This document shows, one piece after another, positions 16,974-23,927 of a DNA stretch of 30,094 nt. The DNA lies in assembly GCA_016210495.1 (NCBI GenBank), contig JACQUC010000003.1, positions 1 to 30,094 on the forward strand, given 5' to 3'. The notes beneath the pieces were generated by a model. That model saw only the letters and a program-made list of their open reading frames with translations, did not search any database and had not been told where the DNA came from. This DNA is from Chloroflexota bacterium (GTDB lineage: Bacteria; Chloroflexota; FW602-bin22; JACPRP01). Numbering within the stretch: the stretch's first letter is position 1; each line of letters starts with the position of its first letter. The translations under genes and the position numbers were made by a program.

Positions 16974-17002
16974 TTGACAAACCCCTGAGCCTCTGTTATA
17001 TT
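16974..17002 (+). promoter_or_regulatory. Consensus sigma-70-like promoter of the Rrf2/sulfur cluster
   Basis: TTGACA at 16974-16979, a 17-base spacer and TATATT at 16997-17002 form a near-perfect promoter. Transcription would start near 17009, about 54 bases before the Rrf2 start codon. Confidence 0.85.
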
Positions 17003-17026
17003 GTTGACTATCATTATCGAGAATAT
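16998..17026. promoter_or_regulatory. Dyad overlapping the -10 box, candidate Rrf2 operator
   Basis: ATATTGTTGA (16998-17007) and TCGAGAATAT (17017-17026) are inverted copies matching at 8 of 10 positions, separated by nine bases. The dyad covers the -10 box and start site. IscR and other Rrf2 proteins bind AT-flanked dyads of this length, so repression by the adjacent Rrf2 product is likely. Confidence 0.6.
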
Positions 17027-17062
17027 CGACAAACTTCTGGTTGCGAACCGCAGGTGACGGCA

Positions 17063-17500
17063 ATGAAAATCTCGATGAAAAGCGACTATGGACTTCGCGC
17101 TGTGCTGGACCTGGCGCAGCGTTACGGGCAGGGTCCTGTCCAGAGCGGGGACATCGCCGTCAGGCAGGGCATTCCCGAGCCCTACCTCGAGCAGTTGCTC
17201 TCCACCTTGCGCAAGGCCGGCCTCATCAGGAGCGTGCGCGGGCCCCAGGGTGGCCACCGTCTCGTCAAGCCGCCCGCGGAAATCAGCGTGGGTGAGGTGA
17301 TCGCCGCTTTGGAGGGCTCCATCGCTCCCATCGGCTGCGTCGACGAGGTCGGGACCTGCGACCGCTCAAGCATCTGTGTGCAGCGCGACATCTGGATGGA
17401 GATCAACCAGATTACGCAGAGGGTTCTCGATTCCACCACCATCGCTTCTTTGCTGGAGCGTCAGTCGGCCCGCCAGGGGCAATCCATGTATTACATCTAG
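17063..17500 (+). CDS. Rrf2-family transcriptional regulator, probably iron-sulfur
   Basis: A 145-residue winged-helix protein of the Rrf2 family (IscR, NsrR, RsrR, CymR). The N-terminal MKISMKSDYGLRAVLDLA and the wing RGPQGGHRL near residues 59-66 are characteristic. Three cysteines, C92, C99 and C105, stand where Rrf2 sensors bind a [2Fe-2S] or [4Fe-4S] cluster. ATG 17063 follows AGGTGA; the longer frame from 16934 would start upstream of the promoter. It probably represses its own promoter and the sulfur genes behind it, sensing redox state, iron-sulfur supply or sulfide/polysulfide. Confidence 0.92.
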   Translation: MKISMKSDYGLRAVLDLAQRYGQGPVQSGDIAVRQGIPEPYLEQLLSTLRKAGLIRSVRGPQGGHRLVKPPAEISVGEVIAALEGSIAPIGCVDEVGTCDRSSICVQRDIWMEINQITQRVLDSTTIASLLERQSARQGQSMYYI

Positions 17501-17523
17501 CGCCGTAGGAGGAGGTTACGCCT

Positions 17524-18612
17524 ATGCCAGTCACAGTCTATATCGCTACCGCCCTGCGCGAGCTCGCCGATCACCAGGCCCGGATGAGCGCCGAGGCCCC
17601 AAACGTGGCCGGACTGCTGGACGATCTCGTGAAACGCTATCCGTCGCTGCGAGACCAGGTCCTGGATGATGAAGGTCGCGTTCATCGCCACCTCAATATT
17701 TACGTCAACAGTGAGGAGATCTGCTCGCTCCAGGGGGTGAAGACCTCCCTGCACGACGGCGACGAGGTGGCGGTGGTTCCTGCCGTGGCCGGGGGCGCAC
17801 TTCCTTTCACAGAAGAGCAGATCAGGCGCTACAGCCGCCACATCATTCTGCCCGAGGTTGGCGGAAAGGGGCAGAGAAAGCTGCTCAACGCCAAGGTGCT
17901 TCTTATCGGCGCCGGTGGCCTCGGCTCGCCCGCCGCTCTCTACCTCGCCGCCGCGGGTGTTGGCCACCTAGGCATCGTGGACTTCGACGATGTCGACCTG
18001 AGCAACCTGCAACGGCAGGTTATCCATCACGTTCACGACCTGGGCCGTCCCAAGGTGGTGTCGGCGACAGAAACCATCAAGGACATCAACCCCGACGTGA
18101 ACGTAGTCCAGTACCCCACGCGTGTCTCCTCGGAGAATATCATGGAGCTTATCACCGGCTACGACGTCATCGTCGACGGCTGCGATAACTTCCCAACGCG
18201 CTACCTTGTCAACGATGCTTGCGTGCTGGCGGGCAAGCCCAATGTGCACGGCTCCATCTTTCGTTTCGATGGCCAGGCCACCGTCTTCTACCCCGGCCGT
18301 GGCTGCTATCGCTGCTTGTTCCCGGCGCCGCCGCCACCAGGCATGGTGCCTAGTTGCCAGGAGGCAGGCGTGTTGGGCGTCTTGCCGGGCATTATCGGCG
18401 TCATCCAGGCCACCGAGACAGTCAAGCTCATCCTGGGTGCCGGTGAGCCGCTGATCGGGAGACTGCTTCTGTACGATGCACTAACAATGGAGTTCCGCGA
18501 GGTCAAGATCCGCCGCGACGCCAACTGCCCCATCTGCGGCGACAGCCCGACCATCAAGGAGCTCATCGACTACGAACAGTTCTGCGGCATAGTGCCCGCC
18601 GCGCACTCGTAG
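17524..18612 (+). CDS. CysO-like sulfur carrier fused to a MoeB/ThiF-type adenylyltransferase
   Basis: The 362-residue protein has two parts. Residues 1-91 are a ubiquitin-like domain with HLNIYVNSEE and VVPAVAGG, very like mycobacterial CysO. Residues about 94-362 form an E1-like MoeB/MoeZ domain with the nucleotide motif GAGGLGS (129-135), DGCDNFPTR (218-226) and zinc cysteines C261/C264 and C335/C338. MoeB-type enzymes adenylate the Gly-Gly end of sulfur carriers. Here the carrier's Gly90-Gly91 is internal, followed by Ala92, so it cannot be activated unless cut. The C-terminal rhodanese domain of MoeZ is absent, so sulfur must come from another protein, perhaps TusA or DsrE nearby. An AGGAGGAGG site precedes ATG 17524. 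Confidence 0.9.
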   Translation: MPVTVYIATALRELADHQARMSAEAPNVAGLLDDLVKRYPSLRDQVLDDEGRVHRHLNIYVNSEEICSLQGVKTSLHDGDEVAVVPAVAGGALPFTEEQIRRYSRHIILPEVGGKGQRKLLNAKVLLIGAGGLGSPAALYLAAAGVGHLGIVDFDDVDLSNLQRQVIHHVHDLGRPKVVSATETIKDINPDVNVVQYPTRVSSENIMELITGYDVIVDGCDNFPTRYLVNDACVLAGKPNVHGSIFRFDGQATVFYPGRGCYRCLFPAPPPPGMVPSCQEAGVLGVLPGIIGVIQATETVKLILGAGEPLIGRLLLYDALTMEFREVKIRRDANCPICGDSPTIKELIDYEQFCGIVPAAHS

Positions 18613-18725
18613 CCGCAGGGGATGGGCTGACGGGACGGAACCACCGAAAGCACGGAAGACACGGAACGAGAGGAAGACGCCGGCACTACGGGGGCCCCAC
18701 TTGTAGCCGCAGGCTTTAGCCTGCG
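18609..18725. repeat. Intergenic repeat with hairpin between the MoeB fusion and tusA
   Basis: The 171-base gap begins and ends with copies of GTAGCCGCAGG (18609-18619 and 18703-18713). The first copy supplies the TAG stop of the MoeB fusion. The second opens an 8-bp perfect stem, CGCAGGCT/AGCCTGCG at 18708-18725. Between them lies the low-complexity run ACCGAAAGCACGGAAGACAC, a style seen in dispersed intergenic repeats of uncultured bacteria. Confidence 0.5.
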
Positions 18726-18783
18726 CCGGGGGAGGGGCACTGGCAGCAAACCGCTGATCACTCGCAAAACAGAGAGGAAACCA

Positions 18784-19026
18784 ATGACCGAAACAATAGG
18801 CATAGATCAAGAGCTCGACCTCAAGGGCGAAGTCTGCCCGTACACGTTCGTCAAATCAAAGCTGGCACTCGAGGACATGGAAACCGGGCAGGTGCTGCGG
18901 GTCATCGTGGACCACCTACCGGCCGTATCCAACGTGCCTCGAAGCCTGGGCAACGAGGGCCATAAGGTCCTTGGAGTGGTTCAGATCAACGACACCGATT
19001 GGACCATCACCGTCCAAAAGGCTTAA
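18784..19026 (+). CDS. TusA-family sulfurtransferase (first copy)
   Basis: An 80-residue TusA/SirA-like protein that carries persulfide sulfur on Cys18, its only cysteine. The usual CPxP signature reads CPYT here (GEVCPYTFVKSK). AGAGAGGA precedes ATG 18784. TusA receives sulfur from desulfurases or rhodaneses and hands it to DsrE-type proteins; its place between two CysO-like genes suggests it may feed thiocarboxylate formation. Confidence 0.88.
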   Translation: MTETIGIDQELDLKGEVCPYTFVKSKLALEDMETGQVLRVIVDHLPAVSNVPRSLGNEGHKVLGVVQINDTDWTITVQKA

Positions 19027-19039
19027 TCGAGGTAATGGA

Positions 19040-19318
19040 ATGAGCATTGAAGTACGCATTCCGCCGCTGCTGCGACGCTACACCGACGGCGCGAAATCGG
19101 TCCAGGTTGACGGCGGAAATGTTGCCGTGCTGCTGGACAAGCTCGACGAGCAACACCCAGGCATCAAAGCGCAGTTGTTTACCGAGGACGGGACGCTTCA
19201 CCGCTTCGTAAATATCTACCTCAACGACGAGGACATTCGGTTCCTCGACAACCTAAACACCGAGCTGGCCGATGGCGACGTGGTGTCCATCCTGCCCGCC
19301 GTCGCCGGGGGCTGCTGA
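19040..19318 (+). CDS. CysO-like sulfur carrier with an encoded C-terminal Gly-Gly-Cys
   Basis: A 92-residue beta-grasp protein close to mycobacterial CysO: HRFVNIYLNDEDIRF in the middle and ILPAVAGG at the end. CysO thiocarboxylate supplies sulfur to CysM. After Gly90-Gly91 the gene encodes one further residue, Cys92, before TGA. The primary product therefore looks like the CysO-Cys adduct that CysM makes, and would need a Mec-type (JAMM) peptidase to expose Gly-Gly. No such peptidase is in the window. GAGG at 19029-19032 serves ATG 19040. The cysM-like gene follows at once. Confidence 0.9.
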   Translation: MSIEVRIPPLLRRYTDGAKSVQVDGGNVAVLLDKLDEQHPGIKAQLFTEDGTLHRFVNIYLNDEDIRFLDNLNTELADGDVVSILPAVAGGC

Positions 19319-19358
19319 GGTGAGCAGGGTTGTTCAGGACCGCACTGAGGGGGCCAAA

Positions 19359-20291
19359 ATGAAGTGCAATGATATCATCGACGCCATCGGCCGCACGCCC
19401 CTGGTGGAAATCCCGCGGATGAGCCCCAAACCGGAGGTGCGCATCTTCGCCAAGCTGGAAGGGCACAATCCTACCGGCAGCGTGAAGGATCGCATCGCCA
19501 AGTATATGATCGAAAGGGCAGAGCATTCCGGCGAGCTCACGCACGACAAGACCATTCTGGAGCCGACCAGCGGCAATACTGGTATCGCCCTGGCGATGAT
19601 CGGTCGGCGCAAGGGCTACAAGGTGAAAGTGGTGATGCCCGAAAACGTCAGCCCCGAGCGCCAGCAGCTTTTGGAGCTCTACGGCGCCGAGGTCGTGTTC
19701 TCGGCGGGCGATAAGGGCACCAACGGCGCCATCGAGGTAGCGTGGGAGATTGCTCGCGACAAGCAGTACTATATGCCTTACCAGTACGGCAATCCTGCTA
19801 ATCCTCAGGCCCACTACGAAACCACGGGGCGGGAGATTATCGAGGATCTCCCCGATGTCGATGTCTTCATCGCCGGATTAGGGACCGGCGGAACCCTGAT
19901 GGGCACCGGTCGAAGGCTCAAGGAGCACAATCCCAGGGTGAAGATTATCGCCGCCGAGCCCAATGCCGGGGACCTCGTGCAAGGTCTGCGCAGCCTCGAG
20001 GAGGGCTTCATCCCGCCGATCCTCGACGTGAGCCTGCTGGACGCCAAGATCATTTGCAGTAGCCGCGACGCTTTCGAGGTGACCCGTGAGCTTACCAGAC
20101 GTGAGGGCATCTTTGCCGGTATCTCCTCCGGCGCCGCCGTGCGCTGTGCCATGCGCGTGGCCAAGCGTATGCAAAAAGGCAACATCGTCGTCTTGCTCGC
20201 CGACGGCGGATGGAAGTATCTCAGCTCCGGACTCTGGACGACGGAAACCGGCGACCTCGACGAAAGCATCGAGTCGAAGATCTGGTGGTAG
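19359..20291 (+). CDS. cysM: CysM-type cysteine synthase (O-phosphoserine sulfhydrylase-like)
   Basis: The 310-residue PLP enzyme has Lys43 in NPTGSVKDR, the TSGNTGIALAM substrate loop at 70-80 and GTGGTLMGTG for phosphate binding at 175-184. Many stretches match mycobacterial CysM closely, including MPENVSPERQQLLELYGA and a C-terminal GWKYLS followed by an acidic tail ending in Trp. Arg211, in GLRSLEEGF, aligns with the CysM arginine that selects O-phosphoserine. It should make cysteine from O-phosphoserine and a thiocarboxylated carrier, here the adjacent CysO-like protein. ATG 19359 follows GAGGGGG; GTG 19320 is an alternative start. Confidence 0.92.
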   Translation: MKCNDIIDAIGRTPLVEIPRMSPKPEVRIFAKLEGHNPTGSVKDRIAKYMIERAEHSGELTHDKTILEPTSGNTGIALAMIGRRKGYKVKVVMPENVSPERQQLLELYGAEVVFSAGDKGTNGAIEVAWEIARDKQYYMPYQYGNPANPQAHYETTGREIIEDLPDVDVFIAGLGTGGTLMGTGRRLKEHNPRVKIIAAEPNAGDLVQGLRSLEEGFIPPILDVSLLDAKIICSSRDAFEVTRELTRREGIFAGISSGAAVRCAMRVAKRMQKGNIVVLLADGGWKYLSSGLWTTETGDLDESIESKIWW

Positions 20292-20316
20292 TTGGTATAG
20301 GCAAGGAGGTGAAACA

Positions 20317-20670
20317 GTGGCCAAACTAGGATTTCTGCTTACGCTGGGCCCGTTCCAGTTCGAGAACTGGGACACCGCGGCAAGCATCGCCGAGGCGGCG
20401 CTGGACAAGGGGCACGAGGTACGTATGTTCCTGTACCTCGACGGCGTTTACAACCCTATCAAGTGCCAGACCTTCCCGGATCTGGACACAATGCCCAAGG
20501 ATCGGTTTGCCGCGCTGGCCAGCAAAGGGGCAAGCATCATCGCCTGTGGCATCTGCGTCAACGCGCGCGGACTAGAGAAGGGCAAGGACTTCATCGAGGG
20601 CGTGAGGGTCGGCGGCTTGCCCGATTTCGCCGAGATCGTCGGCGAGTCGGACAGGCTGATCGCTCTCTAG
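20317..20670 (+). CDS. DsrE-like sulfurtransferase subunit, first set
   Basis: A 117-residue DsrE/TusD-like protein. Cys77 and Cys80 lie in IIACGICVNARGL, the position of the persulfide-carrying Cys78 of TusD/DsrE. GTG 20317 has AAGGAGGTGA upstream. It is followed by DsrF-like and DsrH-like genes in the order of the DsrEFH heterohexamer, which accepts sulfur from TusA in cytoplasmic sulfur oxidation, or passes it to tRNA thiolation in the TusBCD version. The context favours sulfur trafficking. Confidence 0.85.
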   Translation: MAKLGFLLTLGPFQFENWDTAASIAEAALDKGHEVRMFLYLDGVYNPIKCQTFPDLDTMPKDRFAALASKGASIIACGICVNARGLEKGKDFIEGVRVGGLPDFAEIVGESDRLIAL

Positions 20671-20685
20671 CGGCAAGGAGGAAGC

Positions 20686-21036
20686 ATGGCTCAAAAACAC
20701 GTGCTGTTCACGTTCAGCCACGCCCCCTATGGCTCCATCTGGTATAACGAGGGGCTGCGTGCCGTCGTGGGCGTCACCAGTGGCATCGACGAGCATACGG
20801 TTGATGTCGTCTATCTTGGCGACGGCGCGTACTTCGCTCTCAAAGGTGTGGACCGCGCAGATTCAATGAAATACCTCGCCACCATCGCCAAGCTCGGCCA
20901 CAACCTGAAGGTCGAGCGGGAGTCGCTGGTGGCCAGGGGTATCGGCGAGGGCGAGGTTGCCGAGGACTTCCACATCGTCCCTCGGTCGGAGGTGCTCGAC
21001 CTGGTCGCCAAGGCCGACCTCACGATCGATTTCTAG
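20686..21036 (+). CDS. DsrF-like subunit, first set
   Basis: A 116-residue DsrF/TusC-like protein recognised by the HAPYGSIWYNEGL segment near the N-terminus, which matches the PYGS motif of this subunit. It has no cysteine, as expected for a structural subunit. GGAGGA precedes ATG 20686, 15 bases after the DsrE-like stop. It probably forms a complex with its two neighbours. Confidence 0.85.
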   Translation: MAQKHVLFTFSHAPYGSIWYNEGLRAVVGVTSGIDEHTVDVVYLGDGAYFALKGVDRADSMKYLATIAKLGHNLKVERESLVARGIGEGEVAEDFHIVPRSEVLDLVAKADLTIDF

Positions 21037-21051
21037 AAGGTGGATTGACAA

Positions 21052-21321
21052 GTGGCTAATATTTATCTGCTAGACCTTCCCTTCGGCCGCAGCGGACTCG
21101 ATCTGGCCAGGTCCGATGCCGACGCCAGTGTCGTCCTCGTCCAGGACGGCGTCTACCTTGATGCCAGGGCGGCGGTGCAGGCGGGCATGAAGGTCTACGC
21201 CATCAGGAAAGACGCTGAGCAGAGGGGGCTTGCCGGCCGTCTACCCGCTTCGGTCGAACTCATCGACTACGGCAGGCTGGTGGATCTGATCGTCGAGCAC
21301 AAAGTCGTAAACTTTACATAA
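21052..21321 (+). CDS. DsrH-like subunit, first set
   Basis: An 89-residue DsrH/TusB-like protein, with VVLVQDGVYLDAR in the middle and the ELIDYGRLVDLIVEH end shared with the second DsrH-like protein of the cluster. It has no cysteine, unlike DsrH of purple sulfur bacteria, which has a conserved one. GTG 21052 is preceded by AAGGTGG at 21037-21043. It completes the first E-F-H set. Confidence 0.8.
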   Translation: MANIYLLDLPFGRSGLDLARSDADASVVLVQDGVYLDARAAVQAGMKVYAIRKDAEQRGLAGRLPASVELIDYGRLVDLIVEHKVVNFT

Positions 21322-21361
21322 CGCGTGATGGGTTGCTCGCGATAGCTGGCGTATTGCTGAT

Positions 21362-21429
21362 GGCCAGTCCGCTGGCCGGTCTAAAGACACGGCCGCTACC
21401 TCTTCATGAAGCGTCGGTGTCTTTAGACC
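21362..21429 (+). repeat. Two-hairpin element between the first dsrEFH set and the second tusA
   Basis: A first stem, GGCCAG/CTGGCC with loop TCCG, covers 21362-21377. A second, larger inverted repeat follows: GGTCTAAAGACAC (21378-21390) and its exact complement GTGTCTTTAGACC (21417-21429), with four further pairs (CGCT/AGCG) inside. There is no T-run after it. It may be a mobile intergenic repeat, an mRNA processing site or an attenuator dividing the operon. Confidence 0.65.
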
Positions 21430-21475
21430 CGACCCCTTGCCCGAGTTGGTTGCCAATACTGTGGAGGAGGAAGCC

Positions 21476-21730
21476 ATGACCCAGGGAACCTTGCGCGACA
21501 GCGTCGCCCACACGGTGGACATCCGTGGGCAGATCTGTCCTTATACCTTGATCGAGACCCGAGACGCGCTCAAAAACCTGGTAACGGGACAGGTGCTCGA
21601 AGTCCTGTGCGACTACGAGCCGGCCGCCTGCACCACCATCCCAAACTTTTGCGACAAAAAGGGCTATTCTTTGGAGACGGTGGTGGATGACGCGAGCTCC
21701 TGGCGGCTTTATATCAAGAAAAACGACTAG
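21476..21730 (+). CDS. TusA-family sulfurtransferase (second copy)
   Basis: An 84-residue TusA-like protein with sulfur-carrying Cys21 in the same CPYT variant of the CPxP motif as the first copy. Unlike that copy it has three extra cysteines, C45, C52 and C59, so it might make a disulfide or receive sulfur from a different donor. ATG 21476 follows GGAGGAGG; the frame open from 21437 lacks a site. It directly precedes the membrane cytochrome gene. Confidence 0.88.
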   Translation: MTQGTLRDSVAHTVDIRGQICPYTLIETRDALKNLVTGQVLEVLCDYEPAACTTIPNFCDKKGYSLETVVDDASSWRLYIKKND

Positions 21731-21733
21731 GGC

Positions 21734-22600
21734 TTGGCCTTGCCACAACAGACCGTTTACTGGCTCATACTGCAAATCGTCGTCCTGGGGGTCTTTGTCG
21801 CCGGTTTGGCCGCAAACGTAGCATTCTGGCTGCGTGGCTCGATCCATCCTGGCGTGCAGGTGTCTGCCTGGACGAAGATATGCATCATTCTGGCGGGGAT
21901 GCGCGCCGTTCTGCGGCCGCGCGTGCTGGGGAAGGTGCTTCTGGACGCGCTATTCCAGCGCCGGCTTTTCGGCCTGAGCCCGCTGCGATGGCTTGCGCAC
22001 TTCGGCGTCTTCTGGGGCATGATAGCCCTGTTTCTTGTCGGCAGCGTGGGCCTGATGCTGGCTGAGAAGGGTCTCGTGCCGATCACCAGGGATACCCCCT
22101 GGTTCGCTCTCCTGAACGAAGTCGCCGGCCTAATGGTCATCTTCGCGGCCCTCGTCGCCGTCTACCGCCGCTTCGTCGCCCGCGAGAGACAGCTCAAGAC
22201 CGCAGCGGACGACGTCGTGCTCATCGTCCTGCTCGCCTTCATCGTGCTGTCGGGGTACGGGCTGGAGGCCGCCAGGTTGGCCACGTTCCAGGTGGCGCCA
22301 GCCGCCGCATCCTACTCGTTCGTGGGCTATGCCGTATCGATGGCGTTGCGTTCCTCGGATCCGTCGCTAGCGCACCAGGTCCTCTGGTGGCTACACGCGG
22401 GCTCGGGCATGGCTTTCGTAGCCTACGTCCCCTACAGCAAGCTGTTTCACATGTTTGCCGGTCCGGTGGCCATAGCCGCCAACACCGCGATAGCCGAGCG
22501 ACTGCCGGTCCGGAGCGCAGACAAGCCCTTGTCCTCTCTCATGCCGAAGCCGGTGGCGCGGCCGGCGGAGCCTTCGGTCCGAGTGTGGGAGGGCAGGTAG
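21734..22600 (+). CDS. Membrane cytochrome b subunit, HdrE/DsrM/NarI-like
   Basis: The 288-residue protein has about five to six membrane helices and histidines placed for two b haems: His89 (WLAHFG), His214 and His221 (LAHQ, LHAG) and His239 (LFHMF). This is the nitrate-reductase-gamma fold found in HdrE and DsrM, which links an iron-sulfur subunit to the (mena)quinone pool. TTG 21734, three bases after the tusA stop, or TTG 21740 is the start; both lack a strong ribosome site, suggesting coupling. It abuts the HdrD-like gene, its expected partner. Confidence 0.85.
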   Translation: MALPQQTVYWLILQIVVLGVFVAGLAANVAFWLRGSIHPGVQVSAWTKICIILAGMRAVLRPRVLGKVLLDALFQRRLFGLSPLRWLAHFGVFWGMIALFLVGSVGLMLAEKGLVPITRDTPWFALLNEVAGLMVIFAALVAVYRRFVARERQLKTAADDVVLIVLLAFIVLSGYGLEAARLATFQVAPAAASYSFVGYAVSMALRSSDPSLAHQVLWWLHAGSGMAFVAYVPYSKLFHMFAGPVAIAANTAIAERLPVRSADKPLSSLMPKPVARPAEPSVRVWEGR

Positions 22601-23809
22601 ATGGCGGTCGGGTTCGTGAACTTCACCGTCAAGCAGTTGGTCGAGCTCGATGCCTGCACCCGGTGCGGTGAGTGCGTCAAGTGGTGCCAGGCCTACCGCG
22701 AGAAAGGCGATGAGCTTACCGCACCCTCCGTCAAGGTGCGCGAGCTGAAGGCGCTCTTGAAAGGCGAGCACGGCATTCCTCTGCTCTCGCGACTCCTGGG
22801 CGGGCGCAAGATGACGCTGGAGCAACTGGCCGACTTCGCCGCCGGTGCCTACCGCTGTACCCTCTGTGCCCGCTGCGTCGCCGTCTGCCCGGTGGGGATC
22901 AGCCTCCGCGACCTCTGGCTCTCCACGCGCGAGGAACTGGTTGCGCGCGGACTTCACCCTGCCGGTCTGAACCTCGCCCGCGATGCCGTCAAGCAACGGC
23001 ACAACGTCGTCAACTATCCCAACGAGGAGCGGGCGACCTGGGTCGACTACATGCTTGAAGCCCCGGAGGATGCGTACCAGCGCCGGACCGCCGAGGTGGT
23101 GTACTTTGTCGGCTGCATCGCTTCGTTTTCGCCGGCGGTGCAATCCATACCCGAGGCCTTCGTGCGGCTCCTGGACAAGGTGGGCGTCGACTTCACCATC
23201 CTGGGCGAGCGAGAGCACTGCTGCGGCTTCCCTCTTCTCGCCGCCGGCATGCGCGAGGAAGCCGGGGTCGCCAGAGAACACAACATCCGGATGGTGCGAC
23301 AGGTGGGCGCCAAAACGGTCGTCTTCACGTGCCCATCTTGCTATAACACCTGGATGAACGACTACAGCTCCAGCTTGCCCGACGTCGAGCTGATCCATTC
23401 CACGCAGTTGCTGGCCCGCCTTATCGAGGAGGGCAGGCTGAGACTGAAGGATACGTCTCTCAGGATTACGTACCACGACCCCTGTGACCTGGGACGCAAC
23501 TCGGGCGAGTTCGAGGCCCCTCGGCGCGTGTTGCGCCGCGTCCCCGGGGCGTCTTTCGTCGAAATAGGCTATAATCGAGACAAAGGCTTGTGCTGCGGTG
23601 GAGGGGGTGACCTGGAGATAGCCGACCCCGAACTGGCAGGTGGCGAGGCAACTCGCACGCTGGAGGCATTCGAGGCAACGGGTGCCGATGTCGTCGTCAC
23701 TGCTTGCCAGCAGTGCAAGCGGATGCTCCAGACGGCCAGGGAAAAGCGCGGCTCTGTCGTCGGGATACTGGACATTGCGGAGCTGATTCTGCGCGCGTCG
23801 GAGGGCTAA
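22601..23809 (+). CDS. HdrD/DsrK-like iron-sulfur protein with two CCG domains
   Basis: The 402-residue protein has two ferredoxin motifs (C19, C22, C25, C29 and C86, C89, C92, C96) and two complete CCG cysteine motifs: C172-x34-C207-C208-x35-C244-x2-C247 and C295-x35-C331-C332-x36-C369-x2-C372. These spacings fit binding of the non-cubane [4Fe-4S] clusters used by heterodisulfide reductase to open disulfides. ATG 22601 directly follows the TAG of the cytochrome gene, so the pair is translationally coupled. It should exchange electrons between a disulfide or lipoate-bound sulfur and the quinone pool. The nearby lipoate-binding protein is a candidate substrate. Direction of electron flow cannot be read. 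Confidence 0.9.
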   Translation: MAVGFVNFTVKQLVELDACTRCGECVKWCQAYREKGDELTAPSVKVRELKALLKGEHGIPLLSRLLGGRKMTLEQLADFAAGAYRCTLCARCVAVCPVGISLRDLWLSTREELVARGLHPAGLNLARDAVKQRHNVVNYPNEERATWVDYMLEAPEDAYQRRTAEVVYFVGCIASFSPAVQSIPEAFVRLLDKVGVDFTILGEREHCCGFPLLAAGMREEAGVAREHNIRMVRQVGAKTVVFTCPSCYNTWMNDYSSSLPDVELIHSTQLLARLIEEGRLRLKDTSLRITYHDPCDLGRNSGEFEAPRRVLRRVPGASFVEIGYNRDKGLCCGGGGDLEIADPELAGGEATRTLEAFEATGADVVVTACQQCKRMLQTAREKRGSVVGILDIAELILRASEG

Positions 23810-23840
23810 CTGTTTTCGGTGCAAAATGGCTGCGATGCCT

Positions 23841-23878
23841 CCGCCCCACCCCGGGCGGACAGGGACGTCCGCCCCTAC
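23841..23878 (-). repeat. Dispersed GC-rich intergenic repeat, copy 1
   Basis: On the minus strand this reads GTAGGGGCGGACGTCCCTGT and continues into GGGGTGGGGCGG. A near-identical copy lies on the plus strand at 28459-28497. It falls in the 118-base gap between the HdrD-like and lipoate-binding genes. Confidence 0.75.
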
Positions 23879-23927
23879 GCCTTTCTATTTCGCACCTATA
23901 TGAAACTAACCAGGAGGTGCCCGGCTC

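Noticed and set aside
22391..23824. 477-codon minus-strand open frame
   Set aside because: Antisense to the HdrD-like gene, whose cysteine motifs are exact; the minus product is low in recognisable features.
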